Of a stretch of 64,000 nucleotides of DNA, positions 16,358 through 24,061 are shown piece after piece. The position numbers were made by a program, and so were the translations under genes. Source of the DNA: Blautia sp. AF19-10LB (GTDB lineage Bacteria; Bacillota; Clostridia; Lachnospirales; Lachnospiraceae); assembly GCF_003461245.1 (NCBI RefSeq), contig NZ_QTWS01000007.1:2501-66500 (forward strand), read 5' to 3'. The notes beneath the pieces were generated by a model. It searched no databases, had not been told where the DNA came from, and worked only from the letters and a program-made list of their open reading frames with translations. Numbering within the stretch: position 1 is the stretch's first letter; each line of letters begins with the position of its first letter.

Positions 16358-17690
16358 CATTTCTCATTCCATATCCATTTTTTACTTTCCGATAGAAAAT
16401 AATCGTCAATACAGTTGCTGCGATCCACCCGAACGGCCACGCCATCCAGATTCCCGTACTTCCAAATCTGGGCGAAAGCATCAGTGCAAATCCGATTCGA
16501 AGAATCAGGTCCGGAATCGTCGCGATGACAAAGTAGATCATTGCCCCGGAACCACGGATGATCCCATCTGTCATAAGTTTCACCACGATCATGAAATACC
16601 ACGGCGAGACGATCCGAAGAAACATCACACCCGCATGGATCGCCGCTGAGCTTTCTGCATTCAGGAAAAGTCCCATCATCTGCTGGCTGAGTCCGAAATA
16701 AAGGACTACAAACGGAAGTGCTGTCAGCTCCGAAAGTTTCAGCCCTGTCCGAAATCCCATCGGAATCCTCTCCTGTTTTCCTGCGCCAATGTTCTGTGCC
16801 GTATAACTCGAAAGGCAGGAACCAAGCGTCATAAAAATATTGATCGCAAATGTATTCAGTTTGATCGCCCCGGAATATCCTGCAACGACTGCTGACCCAT
16901 ATCTGTTTACGATATCCTGGACAAAAAGGTTACCCACGCTCAAAACACTCTGCTGCAGAATACTCGGCACCGCAATTGCAAGGATCTGTACAAAAAGTTT
17001 CCTGTCAAACAGCGGCACTCTTTCCGTTCCTGCAAACTTCTGCAGTCTCACCAGCAATGTAACAAGCGCCAGCACCGCCGAAATCCCCTGTGCAATAAAT
17101 GTCGCCCATGCAACACCGGCTACGCCCCAGTGAAGTTTCGCCACAAACAGAAGATCCAGGACAATATTTCCTGCCGATGATCCAAGCAGAAACCACAGCG
17201 GCGTCCTGGAATCACCAAGTGCAGTAAAAATCCCTGTACAGACATTGTACAGCATCAGAAAGATCAGTCCAAACACATAAATCTTAAGATATAGCACACC
17301 GTCCTGCATGATATTCTGTGGCGTGTGGATCCATTCCATCATATTGCGGCAGAAAAAATATCCATACACTGTCAGAATCACAGCTAGACTCAGTGATGAG
17401 GCAAAAGCCGTCGTAACAGCACGCTTCACGCCTTTGCGGTCACCCGCTCCAAACAGTCTCGATACGATCACAGATGCCCCAAGGTTCATTCCCACAGCAA
17501 ATGCCATAAAAATAACAGTGATCGGGTAAGACGCCCCAACCGCAGCCAGCGCATCCTCTCCCGCAAATCTTCCCGCGATCATACTGTCCGCAATATTGTA
17601 TATCTGTTGAAAAGCCACACTGAACATCATCGGAAGCAAAAAACGCCATAACGTTTTATCCGGATGTTCCTTTGTCAGATCTGTAACCAT
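16341..17690 (-). CDS. MATE-family efflux transporter
   Basis: 449 residues, twelve hydrophobic helices in two six-helix bundles. Typical family sequence: LPMMFSVAFQQIYNIADSMIAGRFAGEDALAAVGASYPI in the first helix and RTPLWFLLGSSAGNIVLDLLF in the middle. It belongs to the DinF/NorM-like multidrug and toxin extrusion group, exporting organic cations with Na+ or H+ entry; substrate unknown. It stands alone, with a hairpin (17709-17731) just upstream of its start. Confidence 0.93.
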   Translation of the reverse strand: MVTDLTKEHPDKTLWRFLLPMMFSVAFQQIYNIADSMIAGRFAGEDALAAVGASYPITVIFMAFAVGMNLGASVIVSRLFGAGDRKGVKRAVTTAFASSLSLAVILTVYGYFFCRNMMEWIHTPQNIMQDGVLYLKIYVFGLIFLMLYNVCTGIFTALGDSRTPLWFLLGSSAGNIVLDLLFVAKLHWGVAGVAWATFIAQGISAVLALVTLLVRLQKFAGTERVPLFDRKLFVQILAIAVPSILQQSVLSVGNLFVQDIVNRYGSAVVAGYSGAIKLNTFAINIFMTLGSCLSSYTAQNIGAGKQERIPMGFRTGLKLSELTALPFVVLYFGLSQQMMGLFLNAESSAAIHAGVMFLRIVSPWYFMIVVKLMTDGIIRGSGAMIYFVIATIPDLILRIGFALMLSPRFGSTGIWMAWPFGWIAATVLTIIFYRKVKNGYGMRNAAGQK

Positions 17691-17708
17691 TTTTTCCTCT
17701 TTTCTTCA

Positions 17709-17731
17709 CAAAAGGGACGATCGCTCGTCCC
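17709..17731 (-). terminator. Hairpin upstream of the MATE gene
   Basis: Perfect 7-bp stem GGGACGA/TCGTCCC with loop TCGC and a short T-run on the minus strand. It could end transcription coming from the pseudogene/tRNA side. Confidence 0.6.
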
Positions 17732-17748
17732 TCATGATTTCTGTAAAA

Positions 17749-17912
17749 TTATAACTGATGTATACTTCCGTTCAAAGTATCCGTAATGTCCTTGATGCTG
17801 ACAGGTTTCGGGATATATCCGTTCATTCCCGCATCGCGGCAGTTTTTGCGGTCGCTTGCAAAGGTATTGGCTGTCATCGCAAAGATCGGAATATTGTTGT
17901 CATCGCAAATTT
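17749..17912 (-). pseudogene. C-terminal fragment of a response-regulator receiver domain
   Basis: The frame reads [18 protein letters not shown], then [17 protein letters not shown] and a stop. This is the last third of a REC domain from a hybrid histidine kinase: MTAN holds the conserved Thr/Ser position and PKPVS the conserved Lys. The phosphorylatable Asp and everything before it are missing. The nominal ATG further upstream (17994) lies inside the tRNA terminator and the intervening residues have no REC similarity. It is a remnant directly downstream of a tRNA gene. Confidence 0.75.
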
Positions 17913-17961
17913 CGACATAAAGATTTGAGAGAGAATTTCTTGTTTTTCTATGACAACGTAA

Positions 17962-17991
17962 AAAGGAACTCCTTAAAATAAGGAATTCCTT
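17962..17991 (-). terminator. Terminator of tRNA-Pro
   Basis: AAGGAACTCCTT and AAGGAATTCCTT pair around a 5-base loop, and T5 follows on the minus strand. It begins 10 bases past the tRNA 3' end. Confidence 0.8.
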
Positions 17992-18000
17992 CATCGTTAG

Positions 18001-18074
18001 TCGAAGTGACAGGATTTGAACCTGCGACCTCTGCGTCCCGAACGCAGCGCTCTACCAAACTGAGCCACACTTCG
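18001..18074 (-). tRNA. tRNA-Pro (CGG)
   Basis: 74 nt on the minus strand. Acceptor stem CGAAGTG/CACTTCG with discriminator A; D-arm GGCTCAGTTTGGTAGAGC; anticodon stem-loop CTGCG-TTCGGGA-CGCAG with anticodon CGG; T-arm with GGTTCAAATCC. CCA is not encoded. A CGG-specific tRNA-Pro in addition to the main TGG type is an accessory decoder. Confidence 0.95.
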
Positions 18075-18118
18075 TTATTTCGTTGTTTAAATTTGTTATG
18101 TCGTTCAACGCAAGACAT

Positions 18119-18147
18119 ATTATATTATAGGGTATCGGAATTGTCAA
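18119..18147 (-). promoter_or_regulatory. Promoter of tRNA-Pro
   Basis: On the minus strand TTGACA (18142-18147), a 17-base spacer and TATAAT (18119-18124); a second TATAAT overlaps at 18124-18129. Confidence 0.8.
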
Positions 18148-18402
18148 CAGGTTTTTTGAAAAAATTTAAAAAAATTTTCTGTTGGGATATAAGTGATTGT
18201 ATCGTGTGTTTTGTTTGTATTATTCGAACTACAAGAAACATGCTTTGAGAGTTTCGCAAATTATCGCGGCAGTCGTCAAGATCTCCTATAAAATGAGGCA
18301 TTTTGCCCGTTACTTCCTCTAATAATATATCCCCGCCCGCGGGGTGAGGCTCCGCGGGGCGGGGATATTATTTCTTCGGCGGTAGGAGCGCCGGAGATAG
18401 CG
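18148..18402. other. Gene-free gap with a GC-rich hairpin
   Basis: Between the tRNA promoter and the ABC pseudogene no gene or RNA could be supported. AT-rich at first, it ends in the GC-rich hairpin at 18321-18371. Confidence 0.6.
18321..18371. terminator. Strong GC-rich hairpin after the ABC pseudogene
   Basis: ATATCCCCGCCCGCGG on the left pairs with CCGCGGGGCGGGGATAT on the right, flanked by A/T-rich arms (AATAATAT/ATATTATT). It is symmetric enough to act in either direction, 30 bp past the pseudogene stop. Confidence 0.7.
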
Positions 18403-19807
18403 TTATATTGGGGCGAAATCTTTCATCTCAAATACCACATCTGCCACATTCATAGTGGATTTCCTGTGTGGTACAAGAACCACCGTCTTCTCTTCTGCGG
18501 ATTCTCTGAGGGATTTGAGGATGATGCCTTCGTTCAGGGAATCGAGGTTTGAGGTCGGTTCGTCCATGAGAAGGAATGGACTGTCATGAAGGAAAGCGCG
18601 GGCGATGCCGATTCGCTGTTTTTCGCCACCAGAGAGGGTGTCTCCGAGTTCGCCTGCTTCTGTGTCGTAGCCTTTGGGAAGGCGCATGATGAAGTCGTGG
18701 ATGGACGCTTTGCGGGCGGCTTCCATGATCTCCTCTCTTGTTGCACCCGGCTTGCCGATCGCGATGTTGTTGGCTATGGAATCATGAAACAGGTGGGTCT
18801 CCTGTGTCACGTAGCTTTCCATGTCGCGGAGATGCTTTGTAGGAATCTTTCGCACGTCTTCGCCGTCTACGTGGAGCGCGCCGGAATTCACATCCCAGAA
18901 ACGCATCAACAGCTTGAGAAGTGTGAATTTACCAGAACCGCTCGCCCCGTGGATCCCCAGGATCTTTCCTGCCGAAATATCCAGTGAGTAATCGTCCAGA
19001 ATCACTTCATTATCATATGCAAACGTCACATACTCCGCATCTGCGCCAGAAAATGTCCATCCTGCAGCACCATTACCAACATCCTGCTTCGCAGACACTC
19101 CCACTCCATCAGATGCACTGGCAGCATCCCGTTTTAAACCATCCACTACCAAAGCAGACTTCCTCTGCCCTGCACCACTCTGCACATCAGCAGTCACATT
19201 CCTGCACGCCTGTGCACCAGGCATCCACTCGCCCTCAACTTCCTCTACCTGCGGTTTCTCCTCAAGGATCGACAGCACTCTCTCCCCGCTTGCAAGCGTC
19301 TGGTTGAGGTTATTGGAAAGGCTTGACAGTGCCACAACCGGGCCGAAGGAGCCCATCATGGCGATCGTGCAGGTCAGCACTCCGTCATATCCGATACTGC
19401 CCTGTCCATACAGATTCAGCGTCAAAAACAGCATTCCGAAAGACGCGATCAGGATCACCAGATTCGTCACTGATCTCTGGCTTCCTTCCATCTCGCTCAA
19501 CTTCTTCTGCATCCCCGCCAGTCCGTCAGACCTCTTCTGCATCTCATCCGCACGTTTCGCGCTCTGCTGGTACTGGATCGTCTCGTCCAGACCATACAGA
19601 GAATCCAGCACAAAACTGTTCAGTTTGCCAAATTCCGTACGGAATTTCATACCGCTGCCGCCGCCTCTTCTGCCGTTCCAGAGCGGGATCACAACGCCCA
19701 CAACCAGATATGCCGCCAGTGCAAACACCCCTGCTGCCGGGTGATCGCCAGCAGTTTAAACGCAATAAAATGATTGCAGTACTGTTCCACATAATGCAGC
19801 ACGCCAC
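18403..19807 (-). pseudogene. Decayed ABC exporter (CydC-like), internal deletion and frameshift
   Basis: The 3' frame (to about 19740) encodes the last part of a membrane domain (LAAYLVVGVVIPLW, GETIQY-like region, SNNLNQTLASGERVLSIL) and an ATPase domain with signature LSGGEKQRIGIARAFL and LLMDEPTSNLD. Upstream, in another frame, remnants reading GVLHYVEQYCNHFIAFKLLAI (split here: positions 19741-19807) match the earlier membrane region of the same protein type. Roughly 100 or more residues between are deleted and the frame changes at the joint. The Walker A motif reads GASGSGKFT instead of GKST/GKTT, and the first helices are missing. It cannot encode a working transporter. The full-length type forms heterodimeric lipid or amphiphile exporters. 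Confidence 0.85.
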
Positions 19808-19989
19808 GCAAGCGTATAAATCGATGACGTAAACTTTACATATCGGGCATAATAGGCATCGAGAAATAGAATAAGTACATAAATCGATGCAACCTTGCTA
19901 TTTCGGTATCATCGGCCTGGGTGGGTGCCGGGATGGTTACTTTACGCTAACTCACCTTCTATGAAGCTAACACATGTGGTTAGTTAAAG

Positions 19990-20118
19990 TCAACTTATAT
20001 TACCACCTGGCAACCTGCTGCTGACTTTCTACGCTCTCTTCATTACTGCCCGACAGCCTCCAGCCAGCTTTCTACATTTTCTTCCTCACCGCCCGGCAGC
20101 CTCCAACCAACTCTCTAC
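19990..20118 (-). repeat. Three 43-bp tandem repeats across the Rpn gene 3' end
   Basis: On the minus strand, units start with GTAGARAGY at 20118, 20075 and 20032, each 43 bases long. The first two share GTAGARAGYTGGYTGGAGGC and GGGCRGT; the third is more diverged. The first unit contains the last codons and stop of the Rpn-type gene, so the others lie beyond the stop. The period is not a multiple of three. Confidence 0.75.
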
Positions 20119-20913
20119 GGTGGCTTCTTTTTCGCTGATGACTTCGGCGATTTCTTTTATTGACATTCCCCTCTGAAAAAGAGCTTTTGCCGTTTTTCTG
20201 CGTTCGTTTATTTCGCACTCCTGACGCATTTCTTTCATCAATTCTTCTAATGCTTCGCACATACTACCCGTCTCTCCTTCTGTCTCTTTTAATTCTGATA
20301 CTCGTTTTGACAAGATTTCACTATACATTTCATCTGCGTTCTTGCAATGCAGATCATGCATTAATCGTCCCAGGTCTGTGTCCTCGTTCTGAATTGAGGA
20401 GTTTACATATATGATATGTGCGCCATCTCCAAACATATCTCCCGTTTCTTCGATGACCCGATCTGCATGATAAATCGGCAGACCTTTTCCTGGTACGTCA
20501 TCTCGTGTGATAAAGATCACGTAACTCTCCGGCAGCTCCTCATAATCCTGACCCGGATTTAATGTGTTCATATCCAGCAGGCCGCTGTGATAGCGTGCTC
20601 TTTTCGGCGATGCGCCTTCTGATTCCTGCTGGATTTCTACATTATATCTCTTATCTTTATCGTCCTTTGCCACGCAGTCAAGAATTGCTGATCTGCCCTG
20701 TAGATTCTTGTAATCCTTCTGGACAATGTGATCCACAACCTGCAGGTCCTTCATTTCCATTATGATACGCAGAATATATTCTGCACATTCGCGTTTCTTC
20801 AGTACATTTCGCATGAAGATATCATTCATGATCGTAAGTTCTTTTATTACGTCTTTGTATCTTATGTAGCGCTGTTCCAGTTCATTATCTGGAGCTATAC
20901 CAGTGGTTCCCAT
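20086..20913 (-). CDS. Rpn/YhgA-type PD-(D/E)XK nuclease family protein
   Basis: 275 residues from ATG 20913, which has GGAGG 11 bases upstream; ATG 20931 is an alternative without a ribosome binding site. Family features: NDIFMRNVLKKRECAEYIL, then the nuclease core LDCVAKDDKDKRYNVEIQ (D...E-x-Q), RARYHSGLLDM, and YVIFITRDDV. The C-terminus has SIKEIAEVISEKEATVESWL, a helix-turn-helix-like tail common in these proteins. Rpn proteins are recombination-promoting nucleases, often annotated as transposases, though they do not form classical insertion sequences. No inverted repeats were found at the ends. Confidence 0.85.
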   Translation of the reverse strand: MGTTGIAPDNELEQRYIRYKDVIKELTIMNDIFMRNVLKKRECAEYILRIIMEMKDLQVVDHIVQKDYKNLQGRSAILDCVAKDDKDKRYNVEIQQESEGASPKRARYHSGLLDMNTLNPGQDYEELPESYVIFITRDDVPGKGLPIYHADRVIEETGDMFGDGAHIIYVNSSIQNEDTDLGRLMHDLHCKNADEMYSEILSKRVSELKETEGETGSMCEALEELMKEMRQECEINERRKTAKALFQRGMSIKEIAEVISEKEATVESWLEAAGR

Positions 20914-20931
20914 TTCGATAACGTCCTCCAT

Positions 20932-21614
20932 TCGTAATGATAAAATAATTTTGCAGTGTGTTTTATGTAATTTTTTATCAGCTTGAAATGTATTTTTTTA
21001 GAGTATTATCGGAATGTATTTTTAATTTTGGGTTTTTGTTTCAGAAAATTTTTGTCCTCTGTGCAGATGAAGTTTTTTCTGTATCAACTCCTTGTTTATA
21101 GTACTTTATGTTCTTAATTTTAACAGGAATTATATTTCTGGTCAACGAAACTTTTTATAAAGTTAGGTAAATATTTGTTTCTACTTTTTTTATTTTTTGC
21201 CTTTTGTCCGGGGGATTTTTCGCCTGGGTGGCGTAAGAAGACCGTCAAGGGACGTCGCCCGTCCCCTGACAACCCCTGGGCTGGGTGTTGGACGGAAATT
21301 TTGTCGTGTGGGGTGCCCTTTGAAAAATTCTCCTGGTGTTTCAGGTCGGGAGATTTTCGTATGAATGGGATTCTGGGTTGCGCTGTGGCTCCTTGAGTCT
21401 TGGGTTTTGTATGGGGTAGGGTGTCCTGTGGACACGCAGATTGTTGGTTGGGACTGGGGATGGTTTGTATAGATCTGATTTCTATTGGTATCCGAATCCA
21501 CAAAATTCCCATAAAAAAATGGCCCAAACCACAATCAAGTAGATTCAAGCCAACAAAAAAATCTTAATAAATAACTCTCAGCCAACTCACCACCTCCAAA
21601 CAAGCACTCTCCCC
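20932..21614. other. 680-bp gene-free region with a strong hairpin
   Basis: The left 250 bases are AT-rich; 21200-21480 is strikingly G/T-rich on the plus strand. Open frames here (such as 21120-21548 minus) show no domain and no ribosome binding site. A near-perfect 11-bp hairpin lies at 21244-21270. No promoter of quality was seen apart from what the Rpn gene needs. Confidence 0.5.
21244..21270. repeat. Stable hairpin GTCAAGGGACG / CGTCCCCTGAC
   Basis: Eleven pairs with one mismatch around the 5-base loop TCGCC. It is followed by more G-rich sequence and not by a T-run, so a simple terminator is unlikely; it may be part of a structured RNA or a dispersed repeat. Confidence 0.5.
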
Positions 21615-22433
21615 TCACATCCAGAAGGTTAGCAACGCCGTGCTCTCCGGCATATGCGCCTTCCCCGCAGTACAAGTCACCGTGATCATGATCATTCCCT
21701 TAATATTCCCATGACTGCTCCGCGTAAACCGACACGCGCTCAGCGGGATTCTCACCTTATTCGCACGAAGATCAACTTCGCACAGCTGCCCATGATTCTC
21801 ATACTTAAGGGACGAAAGCCACCCCGTCATATCCTTGCCATCGATCCGGGAAATGCCATGTACCGGACAGATCGTAAGCTCGAGCCAGCTTCCCCGGTTA
21901 TTATTACGGATCACCGCAATATGCTCAAACCCCTGATGTGCCATGGAAAGGCGTGGGCCGCCGCCGGTACGGTTCACCTGATGAAGCGCGATCCCCACCT
22001 CATAATTTCCCTTTTCAAGGACTTTTTCCAGGAAATTCGGCGTAGAAGATTCCTGCGAGATCGTAGTATCTTTTTTTACCTGTGTATCACTTCTGGTGAT
22101 AGACAGAAGAAGTTCATAATCGACATTTTCTATCAGCTGGCGAAGCGATTCCTGCCGGGATCCTTCGCTCACTCCCAGACGGGTCAGATAAGACTGCGTG
22201 GACTGCAGAATGCGCTCGTACATCCTGAGTGCACGGATGCCAGCCTCAGTAAAAGTATACTGTTCCGTCAGATACCCATAATTTACACATTCCTTAAAAA
22301 AACGACTTACCGGACCGTGGCTCACACCACAGATATCAGCAACAGTCCCCACACAGCCACGCTTTTTTTCAATTTTTTCTAGAGTCATCAGATAGTTAAT
22401 CTGAAGCAGTGAAGGATGGAGTAGATCTTTCAT
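21615..22433 (-). CDS. DtxR-like winged-helix protein with novel C-terminal domain
   Basis: 272 residues. Residues 10-75 look like the DNA-binding domain of DtxR/MntR regulators (GTVADICGVSHGPVSRFFKECVNYGYL, FTEAGIRALRMYERI). The following helical part corresponds to the dimerisation/metal domain, but the metal ligands expected there (Cys/Met, Arg, Glu-His) are absent (SLRQLIENVDYELL). The last 120 residues (GNYEVGIALHQVNRT...GSWLELTI...EVDLRANKVRIPLSAC) form a beta-rich domain also found at the C-terminus of the upstream neighbour. I do not recognise that domain. Probable DNA-binding regulator that no longer senses metal directly. Confidence 0.65.
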   Translation of the reverse strand: MKDLLHPSLLQINYLMTLEKIEKKRGCVGTVADICGVSHGPVSRFFKECVNYGYLTEQYTFTEAGIRALRMYERILQSTQSYLTRLGVSEGSRQESLRQLIENVDYELLLSITRSDTQVKKDTTISQESSTPNFLEKVLEKGNYEVGIALHQVNRTGGGPRLSMAHQGFEHIAVIRNNNRGSWLELTICPVHGISRIDGKDMTGWLSSLKYENHGQLCEVDLRANKVRIPLSACRFTRSSHGNIKGMIMITVTCTAGKAHMPESTALLTFWM

Positions 22434-22474
22434 AGTTTATGTATATTCCTTTCCAGTAAAAAAACGAGCCAGTC

Positions 22475-23053
22475 TTACCATATATGAACATCCAGTTCCC
22501 TGCTGTTCCAGTCCACCGGTTCCTCGTCCTCATTCGCAAACGCGATCAGGGCATTTCCCTCGATAACAGGGTCCTGTCTCTGAATTGAAAATTCAAAAAC
22601 ATCAGAAGGAATGACAGGTTTCCCTTTATGCAGTTCCGCACGGATCCATTTTTGCTGATCTTTGTACCAGAGACAGCCCAGATTACTGTCCGGCTCCGGA
22701 TCGATCTCAAGCTCAAACCAGCTTTTTCCTTCCTCGACATGAAGCCTGATATTCTGAGAAAAATCATGAAATTCCCGTGCGAACCTGCGGGGATACGTTT
22801 TTTCCATATAATAAATCCCCATCAAAAAAACATAGTCTCCAGGTGCATACCGATAACTCAGATCCGTATACCGCAAAACTCTCTCAAAAGTCTCTCCATA
22901 ATTCACAAAATTGCAAACCTGCCGGACTGTCTCCTCGCTGACGATATGCTCCATACGGCAGGCATCTTCCCTGGCGGTTTCACTTCCCACACCGACAAAC
23001 TGCAGAAACTGAGCAAAAGTCTCATGCCGATACCCACACTCCACCCCCGTCAA
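22475..23053 (-). CDS. DtxR-derived protein lacking the winged helix (probably truncated)
   Basis: 192 residues from a TTG. It opens at the point where a DtxR protein leaves its DNA-binding domain: LTGVECGYRHETFAQFLQFVGVG, then EDACRMEHIVSEETV, which keeps the classical metal-binding Cys, Glu and His. The C-terminal 120 residues (PGDYVFLMGIYYMEKT...KSWFELEIDPEP...RAELHKGKPVIPSDV) align with the same domain in the downstream gene 41 bp away. Upstream in frame there are only 16 codons before a stop and no helix-turn-helix. Either a functional truncated partner or a decaying gene; the start is uncertain. Confidence 0.55.
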   Translation of the reverse strand: MTGVECGYRHETFAQFLQFVGVGSETAREDACRMEHIVSEETVRQVCNFVNYGETFERVLRYTDLSYRYAPGDYVFLMGIYYMEKTYPRRFAREFHDFSQNIRLHVEEGKSWFELEIDPEPDSNLGCLWYKDQQKWIRAELHKGKPVIPSDVFEFSIQRQDPVIEGNALIAFANEDEEPVDWNSRELDVHIW

Positions 23054-23111
23054 TAGCCCCAGCGCTTTTCGCGCCCAGCGAAACAGCCCTCCGCGTGGTC
23101 AGGAGGGGAGC

Positions 23112-23156
23112 GCGAGGGGAGAACGACCTTCGCAACTATGAGTGCCCTCCCCTCGC
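23112..23156. repeat. Ten-bp inverted repeat between the DtxR-like and pduB-like genes
   Basis: GCGAGGGGAG (23112-23121) and its exact complement CTCCCCTCGC (23147-23156) with a 25-base loop. It sits where the missing winged-helix coding part of the 22475-23053 gene would be expected. Confidence 0.6.
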
Positions 23157-23222
23157 AAGGCTTTTCAAAGCCCTTGTCAGACTCAATAATATATCGTATA
23201 TTATAACTAACACACAAAACTC

Positions 23223-23239
23223 GCCCGCCAGCGGCGGGC
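23223..23239 (+). promoter_or_regulatory. Hairpin directly before the pduB-like ribosome binding site
   Basis: GCCCGCC-AGC-GGCGGGC, a perfect 7-bp GC stem with a 3-base loop, followed immediately by AAAAGGAGA and the ATG at 23256. It could protect the message 5' end or influence translation. Confidence 0.5.
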
Positions 23240-23255
23240 AAAAGGAGACCCCATT

Positions 23256-23972
23256 ATGATAGATATACACAACATCAGCACCCACTGCACCCGTACCGAA
23301 TTCGTCGGCACCACCGTCCTCGACACCATCGGCCTCGTCATCTCCGGCATAGATGACACCTTACTATCCACCATGAACATCAGCACCAAATACCACACCC
23401 TCGGTCTCTTCAGCTCCCGGACCGGAGCCGCCGGTCAGATCACCGCAATAGACGATGCAGTCAAAGCCACCAACACCGAAGTCCTCTCCATCGAATTTCC
23501 AAGAGACACCAAGGGCTGGGGCGGCCACGGCAACTACATCGTGATCGGCGGTAACGATGTTTCCGATGTACGCCATGCGATCGAACTCGCACTTGAACTC
23601 ACGAAAAAAAATGCCGGAGAGCTGTACATCAGCGACTCCGGACATCTTGAATTTACATTTTCCGCCAGCGCAGGCGCAGCCCTGCAAAAAGCTTTCCACG
23701 CTGTACCGGGACAGGCTTTCGGCTTCATGGCAGGATCCCCTGCTGCGATCGGCCTCGTCATGGCTGACACCGCAATGAAAGCTTCCGCCGTCAACATCGC
23801 CTGCTACATGACCCCAAGCATCGGCACCAGCCACTCCAATGAGGTCATCCTCGGTATCTCCGGCGATGCCAGTGCTGTCAAAGCCGCCGTCCTCGAAGCC
23901 CGCCAGGTCGGCCTCGAACTCCTCATTGGCATGGGCAGCTACCCCGAAATCCCCGGTACACCGTACCTGTAA
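23256..23972 (+). CDS. PduB-type bacterial microcompartment shell protein (orphan)
   Basis: 238 residues with two tandem BMC domains as in PduB. Family sequence: CTRTEFVGTTVLDTIGLVISGID at the N-terminus, SRTGAAGQITAIDDAVKATNTEVLSIEFPRDTKG, GGNDVSDVRHAIELAL, AIGLVMADTAMKASAVNI and HSNEVILGISGDASAVKAAV. PduB forms pseudohexameric trimers in the propanediol-utilisation shell. The N-terminus is short, as in PduB', without the extension that binds the enzyme core. No other pdu/eut genes lie in the window; neighbours are degenerate. Strong AAAGGAGA ribosome binding site. Codons favour C/G in third position more than in nearby genes. Confidence 0.85.
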   Translation: MIDIHNISTHCTRTEFVGTTVLDTIGLVISGIDDTLLSTMNISTKYHTLGLFSSRTGAAGQITAIDDAVKATNTEVLSIEFPRDTKGWGGHGNYIVIGGNDVSDVRHAIELALELTKKNAGELYISDSGHLEFTFSASAGAALQKAFHAVPGQAFGFMAGSPAAIGLVMADTAMKASAVNIACYMTPSIGTSHSNEVILGISGDASAVKAAVLEARQVGLELLIGMGSYPEIPGTPYL

Positions 23973-23975
23973 ATC

Positions 23976-24038
23976 AAAAAAGCCCGCGCCCCACACCACT
24001 CATCCAACCGACAAGTGGTCCTGGGGTACAGGCTTTTT
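23976..24038. terminator. Bidirectional terminator between pduB-like and 3D-domain genes
   Basis: AAAAAGCC (23976-23983) and GGCTTTTT (24031-24038) close a longer imperfect stem that includes CCCCACACCA paired with TGGTCCTGGGG. It serves two convergent genes. Confidence 0.75.
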
Positions 24039-24061
24039 ATTATATTCATTAATAATTGAAT

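Noticed and set aside
20086..20913. Rpn-type gene as a complete insertion sequence
   Set aside because: No terminal inverted repeats or target duplication around it; the family is not a classical transposase.
21120..21548. Minus-strand frame of 142 residues
   Set aside because: Composition-driven (Pro/Lys/Gln rich), no start signal, no recognisable domain, and overlaps the hairpin region.
23050..23241. Minus-strand 63-residue frame as the missing winged helix of the DtxR-like gene
   Set aside because: It is in another frame and its sequence (Arg/Gly/Pro-rich) shows no helix-turn-helix.
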